DNA of 24,258 bases from a virus. Where the stretch lies: IMG/VR virus record IMGVR_UViG_3300026518_000438, positions 1 through 24,258 of that record, one strand, 5' to 3'. Each line of letters starts with the position of its first letter. Position 1 is the first letter of the stretch. Below the pieces are notes generated by a model, which did no database searches, was not told where the DNA came from, and was given only the letters and a program-made list of their open reading frames with translations. The position numbers and the translations under genes are program-made. Of the stretch, positions 15,190-21,513 are shown piece by piece.

Positions 15190-16251
15190 TCACGGCAGAG
15201 TGTACCAGGTCGTCCGGCCGCCACCATGCATGACGAGGTGCCCCTTGTCGACCAGCTGGCGAAACTGCTGCTTCAGCGTGTTCCGGCTGGCGCCGGTCAG
15301 CTTGATCATGTCGCCCATGCTTACCCTGCCGTGCTCGCGGGCGTGATCCAGGATCCGAAGAGACAGCTCCGGCAGGGTTGACAGCAGGATCTTCTCGCGC
15401 TCGATCTTCTTCGCGAGCCGATTCGTCTGTTGTTGCATCGCGCGCAGGAAGAATATCAGCCATGGCTGCCAGTTGGGCGCGTCGCCACGGATCGTTCCCT
15501 GCGTCTGTCGGAGGGCGAGGTAATAGCCTTCCTTGCTCTGTTCGATCACGCTTTCCAGCGAGCTGTAGGGCACATAGGCATATCCGGCCTGCAGCAGAAG
15601 CAGCGTCGTGAGGATCCGGCTCAGCCGTCCGTTCCCGTCCTGGAATGGATGAATTTCAAGGAACACGACGGTGAACACAGCGATCACCAGAAGCGGATGC
15701 AGTCGTCGTTGCTCGCGCTCCGATGCAAGCCAGCCGACAAGCTCGGCCATCAGTCGTGGTGTATCAAAAGGCGTCGCCGTCTCGAAGACGATACCAATCT
15801 GCTTGCCGTCTTCGTCAAAGGCGGCAACGCTGTTCGATGAGGTCTTGTAATTGCCGCGATGCCACGCATCCTTCTCGCTGTAGACGAGCAGGTCGCGGTG
15901 CAGCTGCTTGATGTGATTTTCGGTGACGGGGATGTCTTCCCAGGAACGGAACACGAGTTCCATCGCCTCGGCATAGCCGGCCACTTCCTGCTCGTCACGT
16001 GTGGCGAAGGATTTGATTTCGAGATTGGCAAGCAGCCGTTCGACATCGCGGTCGGACAGCTTGCTGCCCTCGATGCGGGTCGACGATCCGATGCTTTCGA
16101 TGGTGGCAACCCGGCGCAGAGCGGAAAGGCGTTCGGGCGCGAGCGTTCCCAGTGCACGCCAGGCGCCCTTGAACTCGTCGATCTCGGCGATCAGCGAGAG
16201 CAGTTCCGGGGTGATCAGGATCGTGTCGGTGTTGAGCGGGTTCTCAGTCAT
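15190..16251 (-). CDS. Second Fic family protein with self-inhibitory motif and winged-helix C-terminus
   Basis: This is a 353-residue protein from ATG 16251 (a TTG at 16257 is the only longer option). The Fic motif HPFQDGNGRLSR is at residues 201-212. The class II inhibitory helix S-x3-E-G spans S57 to G62 (STRIEG), which normally blocks gamma-phosphate binding. The N-terminus (about 1-50) is a helical Fic_N-like region. The C-terminus (LRILDHAREHGRVSMGDMIKLTGASRNTLKQQFRQLVDKGHL, read across about 295-340) is a winged helix. It lies against the direction of the phage operon, and the base composition is less GC-rich than its neighbours, so it is probably an acquired cargo gene. It shares architecture but little sequence with the Fic protein at 1276. 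Repeats and a TATAAT box sit right at its start. Confidence 0.93.
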   Translation of the reverse strand: MTENPLNTDTILITPELLSLIAEIDEFKGAWRALGTLAPERLSALRRVATIESIGSSTRIEGSKLSDRDVERLLANLEIKSFATRDEQEVAGYAEAMELVFRSWEDIPVTENHIKQLHRDLLVYSEKDAWHRGNYKTSSNSVAAFDEDGKQIGIVFETATPFDTPRLMAELVGWLASEREQRRLHPLLVIAVFTVVFLEIHPFQDGNGRLSRILTTLLLLQAGYAYVPYSSLESVIEQSKEGYYLALRQTQGTIRGDAPNWQPWLIFFLRAMQQQTNRLAKKIEREKILLSTLPELSLRILDHAREHGRVSMGDMIKLTGASRNTLKQQFRQLVDKGHLVMHGGGRTTWYTLP

Positions 16252-16315
16252 GCCCAATTATACACCCAATTACACCCAATTACGCAACCCAAATCGGCAC
16301 CCATTTGCACCCAAA
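16252..16315 (-). promoter_or_regulatory. Tandem TTGGG(T) repeats and TATAAT box at the Fic start
   Basis: On + the motif CCCAA occurs at 16253, 16265, 16275, 16288 and 16310, with a variant CCCATTT at 16300, at 10-13 bp spacing. On minus this reads as repeated TAATTGGGTG-like units running into the ATG. A perfect TATAAT lies at 16262-16257, only 5 nt before the start codon, with TTGCGT 19 nt upstream as a possible -35. No Shine-Dalgarno is visible. The arrangement suggests a leaderless transcript overlapped by operator repeats. Confidence 0.55.
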
Positions 16316-16590
16316 TAGCCTAAGTGCTTGATATCACGGGTCCTTCCTGGCCACTCACGTATGCTGGCGGGCGTGGCGCGCAACATCGCCAGCGTCAGGG
16401 CCGGATTTTTGGGAAGCCACCCGGAGTCCACCCCGGCCACCGCGCGCAAGAACAGTCAATGAAACAAGGCGATAGCCGGCAGTAACAGCTGGCTTCCGGG
16501 CTGGACCCCTCGGGGTCCGGAAAATCCACCTGGAATCCAGCCCAGGAGTCCACCCCACCGGAATCCACCACCACTCACGGATCACCGAAC
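16316..16590 (+). promoter_or_regulatory. Intergenic leader of the methyltransferase genes with 13-bp tandem repeats
   Basis: No gene is seen here. Four degenerate units stand in tandem at 16519 (GGAAAATCCACCT), 16532 (GGAATCCAGCCCA), 16545 (GGAGTCCACCCCACC) and 16560 (GGAATCCACCACC). A separate exact 12-bp copy of GGAGTCCACCCC is at 16423-16434. A dyad GGACCCC/GGGGTCC (16503-16518) is nested in an outer pair GGGCTGGA (16498) and TCCAGCCC (16536). This could be an operator for the methyltransferase operon. No strong promoter or ribosome-binding site was identified. Confidence 0.45.
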
Positions 16591-17898
16591 ATGACCCTCA
16601 GCTTTGCCCCCGAGGCGATCGAGACCTGGCCGCTCGACCGCCTGAAGCCCTATGCACAGAACGCCAAGACGCATGGGGCGGATCAGGTGGCCCGGATTGC
16701 CGCCAGCATGGCCGAGTTCGGCTGGACGGTGCCCTGCCTTGTGGCCGAGGATGGCGAGTTGATTGCAGGCCATGGCCGGGTGCTGGCCGCCGCGCAGCTG
16801 GGGCTGAAGGAAGCCCCGGTGATCGTGCTGGGGCACCTCAGCGAAGAACAGCGCCGCGCGTATCGGATCGCCGACAACAAGCTCACCGAAATGGGTGAAT
16901 GGGACGAGGCGGTCTTGTCCGAGGAACTGAAGGGCCTGCTGGCCGAGGAATTCGACCTCTCGCTGATCGGCTTTTCCGATGGCGAGCTTGACCGGCTGCT
17001 GGCCCTCGAGCCCGAAGAAGACGCCGGTGGGCACACCACCCCGCCCGTCACCATCCCCGAGCCGCCGCGCAACCCGGCCTCTCGCCCGGGTGATCTGTGG
17101 CGGCTGGGCGATCACCGCTTGCTGTGCGGCGACGCCACCGATGCAGCGGATGTGCGCCGGCTGATGAATGGCGAACGCGCGGTGCTGTTTGCCACCGACC
17201 CGCCCTATCTGGTCGATTACGACGGCTCCAACCACCCGACCCGCAACAAGGACTGGTCGCAGAGCTACGGCGTGACCTGGGACGACAGCAGCCAGGGCGC
17301 GGACCTTTATGACGGCTTCATCAATGTGGCCATCAATGAGGCCATCACCGAGGACGCCGCCTGGTATTGCTGGCACGCCTCCCGCCGCCAGGCGATGCTC
17401 GAGGCCTGCTGGGAGAAGGCAGGTGCTTTCGTCCACCAGCAGATTATCTGGGTGAAAGACCGCGGGGTTCTCACTCGGTCCCATTACCTGTGGAAGCACG
17501 AGCCCTGCTTCATGGGCTGGATCAAGGGCAAACGCCCGCCCAAGGTGGCCGAGGAAACGCTGCCCTCGACCTGGGAAATGCCCAGCTTCGCCAAGGACGA
17601 ACGCCCTGACCACCCGACGCCCAAACCGCTCGACGCCTTCGGAATCCCGATGCGCCAGCATGTCGAGCGCGGCGGTCTGTGCTACGAGCCTTTCTCTGGC
17701 TCTGGTTCACAGATCATGGCGGGCGAAGCCAACGGGCGGCGCGTCTACGCCATGGAGATCAGCCCCGCTTACGTGGATGTCGCCGTGGAGCGCTGGCAGG
17801 CCGAGACGGGGCGCGCCGCGATCCTCGACGGTGACGGGCGGACCTTCGCTGAGGTGAAGGACGAGCGGCTTGGCGACAAGGCCGATGCCGCTGCCTGA
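16591..17898 (+). CDS. ParB-domain/DNA methyltransferase fusion (DPPY, beta-class)
   Basis: This protein has 435 residues. Residues about 12-110 are a ParB/sulfiredoxin-like domain (LKPYAQNAKTH, then DGELIAGHGRVLAAAQLG and AYRIADNKLTEM). Residues about 165-420 are an amino-methyltransferase in beta-class order: catalytic DPPY at 203-206 comes before the SAM-binding FSGSG at 368-372, with HPTPKP at 341-346 between them. DPPY points to N6-adenine (or N4-cytosine) methylation. Fusions like this are common in prophages and likely protect phage DNA from host restriction. No cognate endonuclease is seen. The stop overlaps the start of the cytosine methyltransferase by one base (TGATG), so the two modification enzymes are co-expressed. 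Target sequence is unknown. Confidence 0.92.
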   Translation: MTLSFAPEAIETWPLDRLKPYAQNAKTHGADQVARIAASMAEFGWTVPCLVAEDGELIAGHGRVLAAAQLGLKEAPVIVLGHLSEEQRRAYRIADNKLTEMGEWDEAVLSEELKGLLAEEFDLSLIGFSDGELDRLLALEPEEDAGGHTTPPVTIPEPPRNPASRPGDLWRLGDHRLLCGDATDAADVRRLMNGERAVLFATDPPYLVDYDGSNHPTRNKDWSQSYGVTWDDSSQGADLYDGFINVAINEAITEDAAWYCWHASRRQAMLEACWEKAGAFVHQQIIWVKDRGVLTRSHYLWKHEPCFMGWIKGKRPPKVAEETLPSTWEMPSFAKDERPDHPTPKPLDAFGIPMRQHVERGGLCYEPFSGSGSQIMAGEANGRRVYAMEISPAYVDVAVERWQAETGRAAILDGDGRTFAEVKDERLGDKADAAA

Positions 17899-18899
17899 TG
17901 GCCGTCTACTACAACGATTCCGACCCTGGCGCCTGTGCCTGGTTGCGGGAGCTGATTGCAAACGGCCTCCTGCCCGAAGGCGAGGTGGACGGGCGATCCA
18001 TCCTCGACATGGAACCCGCCGATCTGCAGGGCTTCACGCAGTGCCATTTCTTCGCCGGGATCGGCGGCTGGCCCCATGCGTTGCAACTCGCCGGTGTGCC
18101 CGAGGATCTGTCCGTCTGGACCGGCTCGCCGCCCTGCCAGCCTTTCAGCCAGGCCGGACAGCGCAAGGGACAGGACGATGACCGCCATCTCGTGCCCGCC
18201 TTCCTGCGGCTCGTCGCAGCCTGCCACCCGAAGCTCGTCTTCGGAGAGCAGGTCGCAAGCGCGGCAGTGCTCGGAAAGGTTGGCGGCGCGGCTCGAACGG
18301 CGACTGAAGGCAAGGCTGGCTGGGCGTGGTTCGACGCTCTGGCGGCTGACCTGGAAGCGGCATCTTACGCCGTCGCGGCGGCCGATCTGCCGGCTGCGGG
18401 CATCGGCGCCCCGCATATCCGCCAGCGGCTGTTCTTCGGCGCCGTCGCCTTGGACACAGGCGCGGGCGGGCTGGGCGACCGCCTTGGCGCGGGATCACAA
18501 GGACGGATCGGAATGCCGGGCGGTGCCGATCAACGCGCTGCTCGGCCGGCAGGTCTGGCTCGCGGGGTGGCCGACGGCGATGGCGGGCTCGCCCGCGACG
18601 CAAAGCGACAACGCGGCCGGCAACACCGATGCGAGCCGCAGGACGGTGAAGCTGATCGACTGGTCGAAGGCGCCAACCCCGCCGGGACCGATGCGACGGA
18701 CGGCGTCTGGCGAGATCCTGACTGGCTCCTCTGCCGAGATGGGAAGTGGCGGCCCGTTGAGCCCGGAACATTCCCGCTGGCTGATGGGGTACCCGGCCGC
18801 ATGGGGCTCCTGCGGGGTTATGGCAATGCGATCGTGCCGCCACTCGCGGCGACGTTCGTGACGGCGTTTCTGGAAAGCCTGCCGGAGGGTCCGGAATGA
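17898..18899 (+). CDS. C5-cytosine DNA methyltransferase (Dcm-like, phage type)
   Basis: This protein has 333 residues. Motif I FFAGIGGWPHAL is at residues 51-62, the catalytic Cys motif GSPPCQPFSQAGQ at 77-89 with C80, a GEQV variant of motif VI ENV at 116-119, RQRL (motif VIII) at 175-178, and motif X GYGNAIVPP at 307-315. WRPVEPGTFPLADG precedes motif X, as in phage members of the family. The middle (about 183-260) is Gly/Ala/Arg-rich and poorly structured where a target-recognition domain would be expected, which may make it a weak or relaxed enzyme. The +1 frame over the same DNA is also open and family-like (see separate entry). It likely acts with the upstream methyltransferase to mask phage DNA. 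The stop overlaps the DUF7220 start (ATGA). Confidence 0.9.
   Translation: MAVYYNDSDPGACAWLRELIANGLLPEGEVDGRSILDMEPADLQGFTQCHFFAGIGGWPHALQLAGVPEDLSVWTGSPPCQPFSQAGQRKGQDDDRHLVPAFLRLVAACHPKLVFGEQVASAAVLGKVGGAARTATEGKAGWAWFDALAADLEAASYAVAAADLPAAGIGAPHIRQRLFFGAVALDTGAGGLGDRLGAGSQGRIGMPGGADQRAARPAGLARGVADGDGGLARDAKRQRGRQHRCEPQDGEADRLVEGANPAGTDATDGVWRDPDWLLCRDGKWRPVEPGTFPLADGVPGRMGLLRGYGNAIVPPLAATFVTAFLESLPEGPE
17956..18861 (+). other. Long +1-frame ORF nested in the Dcm gene (possible overprinted gene or frame-shifted C5-MTase lineage)
   Basis: The +1 frame is open for 302 codons inside the methyltransferase gene. Parts of it match, from memory, a recurrent phage protein annotated as a methyltransferase-associated or hypothetical protein: GSTLWRLTWKRHLTPSRRP, then ICRLRASAPR, LAGWPTAMAG, ASGEILTGSSAEMGSGG and LSPEHSRWLMGYPAAW. 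In the Dcm frame the same bases read WFDALAADLEAA, AAGIGAPHIRQRL and VEPGTFPLADGVPGRM. The only start options are TTG 17956 or internal ATGs, without a clear ribosome-binding site. Long spurious ORFs are common in GC-rich DNA, so translation is unproven. Confidence 0.35.
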
Positions 18900-19126
18900 A
18901 ACAGAGCCGCACCATGTCTCTGGTCGAGGCCATCACCAACGTGGTCGTGGGTTATGGAATCGCGGTGGTGACGCAGATCCTGATCTTTCCGGTCTTCGGG
19001 CTGCATACGACACTGGTGCAGAACCTGAAGATGGGTGCCATTTTCTCTGGGGTCAGCATCGCAAGGTCGTTCGCCCTGCGGCGGCTGTTCGAGGCGATCA
19101 GGATGCGGTCGATCCGGTCTAAATAA
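18896..19126 (+). CDS. DUF7220-like small membrane protein
   Basis: This is a 76-residue protein with ATG 18896 overlapping the methyltransferase stop (ATGA). It has two hydrophobic segments: residues about 10-34 (AITNVVVGYGIAVVTQILIFPVFG) and about 43-60 (LKMGAIFSGVSIARSFAL). It ends in a basic tail (RRLFEAIRMRSIRSK). The opening QSRTMSLVEAITNVVVGYG matches what I recall as DUF7220, a small protein frequent in alphaproteobacterial prophages next to Dcm genes. It probably sits in the inner membrane with a cytoplasmic basic end. Function is unknown. Its last 8 bp overlap the convergent PIN toxin gene. Confidence 0.85.
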   Translation: MKQSRTMSLVEAITNVVVGYGIAVVTQILIFPVFGLHTTLVQNLKMGAIFSGVSIARSFALRRLFEAIRMRSIRSK

Positions 19127-19694
19127 ACGCCTGATGCTGGCGCGCACGCGCCGCAAGCTTCGGAAGCCCCTTCGCCGTGAGGTCGAGGATGAATTCAGGC
19201 GCCGTATAGGGGGGATTCCTGTAATGCGCGCGCAATTCCCGCAGGACAGCGAGTGCCTCGGACGGGTAGAGGTCGAAAGTCCGCGAGAGAAATTCGTCGG
19301 CATCAATTGCTTCGATGTCGTACTGCTCCAGCACTTCGATCGGAAAGTCGGCAAGGTTGTCGGTCACGATGTGCTGGGCGCCGCATTTTATGGCGGCAGC
19401 GAGAACATGCCGGTCATCTGCATCGGGCAGATCAAGAGACGCGACCAGAGGCTCGTACCCTGTGACCAGCGCTTCGGGGAAATGCGCCTGCATGGCTTGC
19501 AATTGGGCGCGGATGCTTTCTTCGAGCTGCGGCTTCAGCGCAAGAAGATTGCGCGACCATTCGTCAAGGATCTGCTCGGACCATCGCGCACGGAACAGGC
19601 CGGCATGGTAGAACCGCAAGAGAACGTCCCGCTTCCTGAAAGGAAACAGGACGTTCGCGTCGAGGAGGACGACAAAGCGGTCGGCGACGTGCAT
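19119..19694 (-). CDS. PIN-domain toxin (VapC-like ribonuclease)
   Basis: This is a 191-residue protein. I use ATG 19694, which overlaps the antitoxin TGA by one base (TGATG); a TTG one codon earlier is the only longer start. PIN-domain acidic residues are in place: D12 in VVLLDANVLFPF, E45 in SEQILDEW, D93/D94 in LPDADDRHVLAAAI and D112 in VTDNLADFP. The family cleaves RNA, often tRNA or rRNA, in a Mg-dependent way. It is longer than classic VapC (about 130 residues), having an extra C-terminal helical part (about 140-191). It is transcribed with the HTH antitoxin upstream and antisense to the phage operon, which fits a stabilising or anti-superinfection cargo. Confidence 0.9.
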   Translation of the reverse strand: MHVADRFVVLLDANVLFPFRKRDVLLRFYHAGLFRARWSEQILDEWSRNLLALKPQLEESIRAQLQAMQAHFPEALVTGYEPLVASLDLPDADDRHVLAAAIKCGAQHIVTDNLADFPIEVLEQYDIEAIDADEFLSRTFDLYPSEALAVLRELRAHYRNPPYTAPEFILDLTAKGLPKLAARARQHQAFI

Positions 19695-20149
19695 CAAGAG
19701 GCATCGAACTCCTGTCCAAGCCGGGCAAGCTCGTCGAGCGCAGCATTGCGCGCGGCGTCACGGCGCTCCTTGTAGGCCATCAGGTCCGCATGCATGACGC
19801 GCCGATGCGAGCCCACCGGGATGAACGGGATTTCGCCTTCTTTCAGCAGCTTGCTGAGATAGGGGCGCGACACGTTCAGGATGTCGGCGGCCTGTTGGGT
19901 GGTGAGCATGGCGCCGGTCGGAATGATCGTGACCATGTCGCCGCGGGCCACATGGCCCAGCAAGTCGATCATCAACTCGGCGATAGCGGGTGCCAGCCGA
20001 ACGGGTTCGCCGCCGTCTCCGTGGATGATCAACGCCCCTTCTTCGGTGCGCGCATTCGCCAACGCAGTCGCGGCTTCTGCGGCGCTTGCGATTTCCTCTT
20101 GCGTCGGAAGACGGCGCGTCAGGTCAATCACTTCGGCAGTGTTGTCCAT
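19694..20149 (-). CDS. HTH (excisionase-fold) antitoxin of the PIN toxin
   Basis: This is a 151-residue protein from ATG 20149, with GAGG about 7 nt upstream; the longer frame to 20350 runs through the promoter region and is rejected. The C-terminal part has a MerR/excisionase-type HTH: LTTQQAADILNVSRPYLSKLL at residues 82-102, then a wing IPFIPVGSHRRVMHADLMAY. The N-terminal 80 residues are helical and acidic, followed by a beta-like EGALIIHGDGGEPVRLAPAI. It is coupled to the PIN gene by TGATG. It should repress its own promoter through the direct repeats upstream and neutralise the PIN toxin. The arrangement is typical of HTH-PIN pairs in Proteobacteria. Confidence 0.88.
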   Translation of the reverse strand: MDNTAEVIDLTRRLPTQEEIASAAEAATALANARTEEGALIIHGDGGEPVRLAPAIAELMIDLLGHVARGDMVTIIPTGAMLTTQQAADILNVSRPYLSKLLKEGEIPFIPVGSHRRVMHADLMAYKERRDAARNAALDELARLGQEFDAS

Positions 20150-20209
20150 GGTTGATCCTCCGTTTCGCGTGTTCCCAAGGTTCAGGTAGCAATTGGGCGC
20201 CCCTGTTAC

Positions 20210-20245
20210 AAGTGAAATAAGTGAAACAAACGAAAAAAGTGTAAA
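20210..20245 (-). promoter_or_regulatory. AAGTGAAA direct repeats upstream of the antitoxin
   Basis: AAGTGAAA occurs at 20210-20217 and again at 20219-20226 (9-bp step), with a related AAGTGTAAA at 20237-20245. The stretch is AT-rich and lies 60-95 bp before the antitoxin ATG at 20149. On minus it reads TTTCACTT repeated. It probably holds the toxin-antitoxin promoter and the operator for autoregulation. The rest of 20150-20285 holds no gene. Confidence 0.5.
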
Positions 20246-20285
20246 GGAAGTGCCTGCTGCGAAACGGCGGGCCAGCCGCCAGGGG

Positions 20286-20795
20286 TCACGAGGCGATCCG
20301 GTAAACCCTCCCTCTTTCGCCCTCCTTCTCGGAGACAACCTCGAGGCCAAGCCTTTTCTTCAACACCCCGGATATCGCCCCGCGCACGCTGTGCGGTTGC
20401 CAACCGGTAGCGGCAACGATCTCGGGAATGGTTGCGCCGCCCTCGGCCCGGAGCATCTCGATCAGGATCTCCTGCTTGCTGCCCTTGGGGCGCTGAACCG
20501 GCGCGGGCCCAGCGGGCGCGGTGTCCTCAGGCTCGTCCGTGATGCCGAGCACCTGATGGGCCAGCTTGGTGGCGCGCAGGGTGATGGGCCCGCGTTCTTC
20601 GTCATGCCGCCAGACGGTGTTGAGGTCGCTTGCCCTGATTTCCTCGACCAGCCCGCGCTTGAGCAGGCTTTTCAGGCAATTGCCGACGGGCCCGCCCTTG
20701 AGGTGCGGTGGTGTCGGGAACACGAGGGCGTCCTCGCGGGCGCAGGCGGTCGAAAGGATGACGGCCTGGGTGTCGGAAAGCTCGATCTGGATCAT
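20286..20795 (-). CDS. DUF3489 domain protein (probable DNA-binding regulator)
   Basis: This protein has 169 residues from ATG 20795, with CGGAG about 8 nt upstream. The N-terminal half (LSDTQAVILSTACAREDALVFP, then NCLKSLLKRGLVEEI) resembles a winged-helix domain. A Pro/Ala linker spans about 88-105. The C-terminal DUF3489 domain (about 106-167: KQEILIEMLRAEGGATIPEIVAATGWQPHSVRGAISGVLKKRLG read in pieces, then RGRVYRIAS) is a second winged helix. DUF3489 proteins are common in alphaproteobacterial prophages and plasmids; function is not established. It is transcribed away from the terminase genes, and a 17-bp palindrome lies immediately before its start. That position suggests it controls itself and possibly the late genes. 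Confidence 0.88.
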   Translation of the reverse strand: MIQIELSDTQAVILSTACAREDALVFPTPPHLKGGPVGNCLKSLLKRGLVEEIRASDLNTVWRHDEERGPITLRATKLAHQVLGITDEPEDTAPAGPAPVQRPKGSKQEILIEMLRAEGGATIPEIVAATGWQPHSVRGAISGVLKKRLGLEVVSEKEGERGRVYRIAS

Positions 20796-20809
20796 TGGGA
20801 ACTCCGTGA

Positions 20810-20826
20810 AGCATCAACTTGATGCT
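20810..20826. promoter_or_regulatory. 17-bp palindrome between DUF3489 and terminase genes
   Basis: AGCATCAA-c-TTGATGCT is a perfect 8-bp-arm dyad with a single central base. It starts 15 bp upstream of the DUF3489 ATG and about 80 bp before the terminase small subunit, inside the divergent intergenic region 20796-20907. It is a likely operator. As RNA it would be a hairpin with a very tight loop, which favours the DNA-site reading. Confidence 0.6.
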
Positions 20827-20907
20827 CTCAGCTTTGCTCGGGGGCGCGCACCTATCCAGTAGAAGCAGCGCAACTTCATGGCGAATATGGCCGAGGATTG
20901 ATCATCA

Positions 20908-21513
20908 ATGCAGGGGATGAGCGAACGCCAGTATGCGGCCCATGTTGGCCTGTCGCGCGGCGCGATCCAGAAGGCGAAGGCGGCGGGGCGGCTGGTGCTG
21001 TTTGCCGACGGGTCCATCGATGCCGCGGCCAGCGACGCAAGAAGGGCCGAGGCAACCGACCCCTCGAAAAGCCGCCCCCGGCACGCATCGGCAAAGGCGG
21101 GCATGAAGCCGGTGCCGGAGGCGGCCGTTTCAGCCGTGGGCGAAACCTTGCGGGAACAGGGCATGGACACGCCAGCCAGCGGCGGGGGCACGACCTTTCT
21201 GCAGGCGAAGACCGCGAATGAAGTTCTGAAGGCGCAGGAGCGGCGGATTCGGCTTGCAAGGCTCAAGGGCGAGCTGGTGGATCGCGACCGCGCGACGGCG
21301 CTGGTGTTCCGGCTTGCGCGCGAGGAGCGCGATGCCTGGGTCACCTGGCCCGCGCGGGTGGCGGCGCTGATGGCGGCGGAGCTTTCGGTCGCATGCAGCC
21401 AAGCGACAGGTCAGGAGGTGTGCGTCGAGACGGCGGTGATGCAACAGGTTCTGGAGACCCATGTCCGCGCCCATCTCGAAGAACTCAGCGAGGTCAAGGT
21501 CAGGCTGGGGTGA
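20908..21513 (+). CDS. Terminase small subunit (HTH, Nu1-like)
   Basis: This is a 201-residue protein. ATG 20908 has a distant GAGG; ATG 20917 is an in-frame alternative with no better site. The N-terminus is an HTH (SERQYAAHVGLSRGAIQKAKAAGRL) that would bind the packaging site. A low-complexity linker (about 45-95) follows, then a helical part (ANEVLKAQERRIRLARLKGELVDRDRA, EERDAWVTWPARVAALMAAEL) that resembles the oligomerisation and large-subunit-binding segment of the lambda Nu1/DUF1441 group. It sits directly before and overlaps the large subunit gene by 53 bp, the standard order. It is the first gene of the late + operon. Confidence 0.85.
   Translation: MQGMSERQYAAHVGLSRGAIQKAKAAGRLVLFADGSIDAAASDARRAEATDPSKSRPRHASAKAGMKPVPEAAVSAVGETLREQGMDTPASGGGTTFLQAKTANEVLKAQERRIRLARLKGELVDRDRATALVFRLAREERDAWVTWPARVAALMAAELSVACSQATGQEVCVETAVMQQVLETHVRAHLEELSEVKVRLG

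Noticed and set aside
15009-15233. 74-codon plus ORF after the antitoxin, considered as the missing toxin
   Set aside because: No GNAT motifs, overlaps the hairpins and the end of the convergent Fic gene.
16582-17661. 359-codon minus ORF opposite the ParB-methyltransferase
   Set aside because: Shadow frame of a well-supported methyltransferase; no domain.
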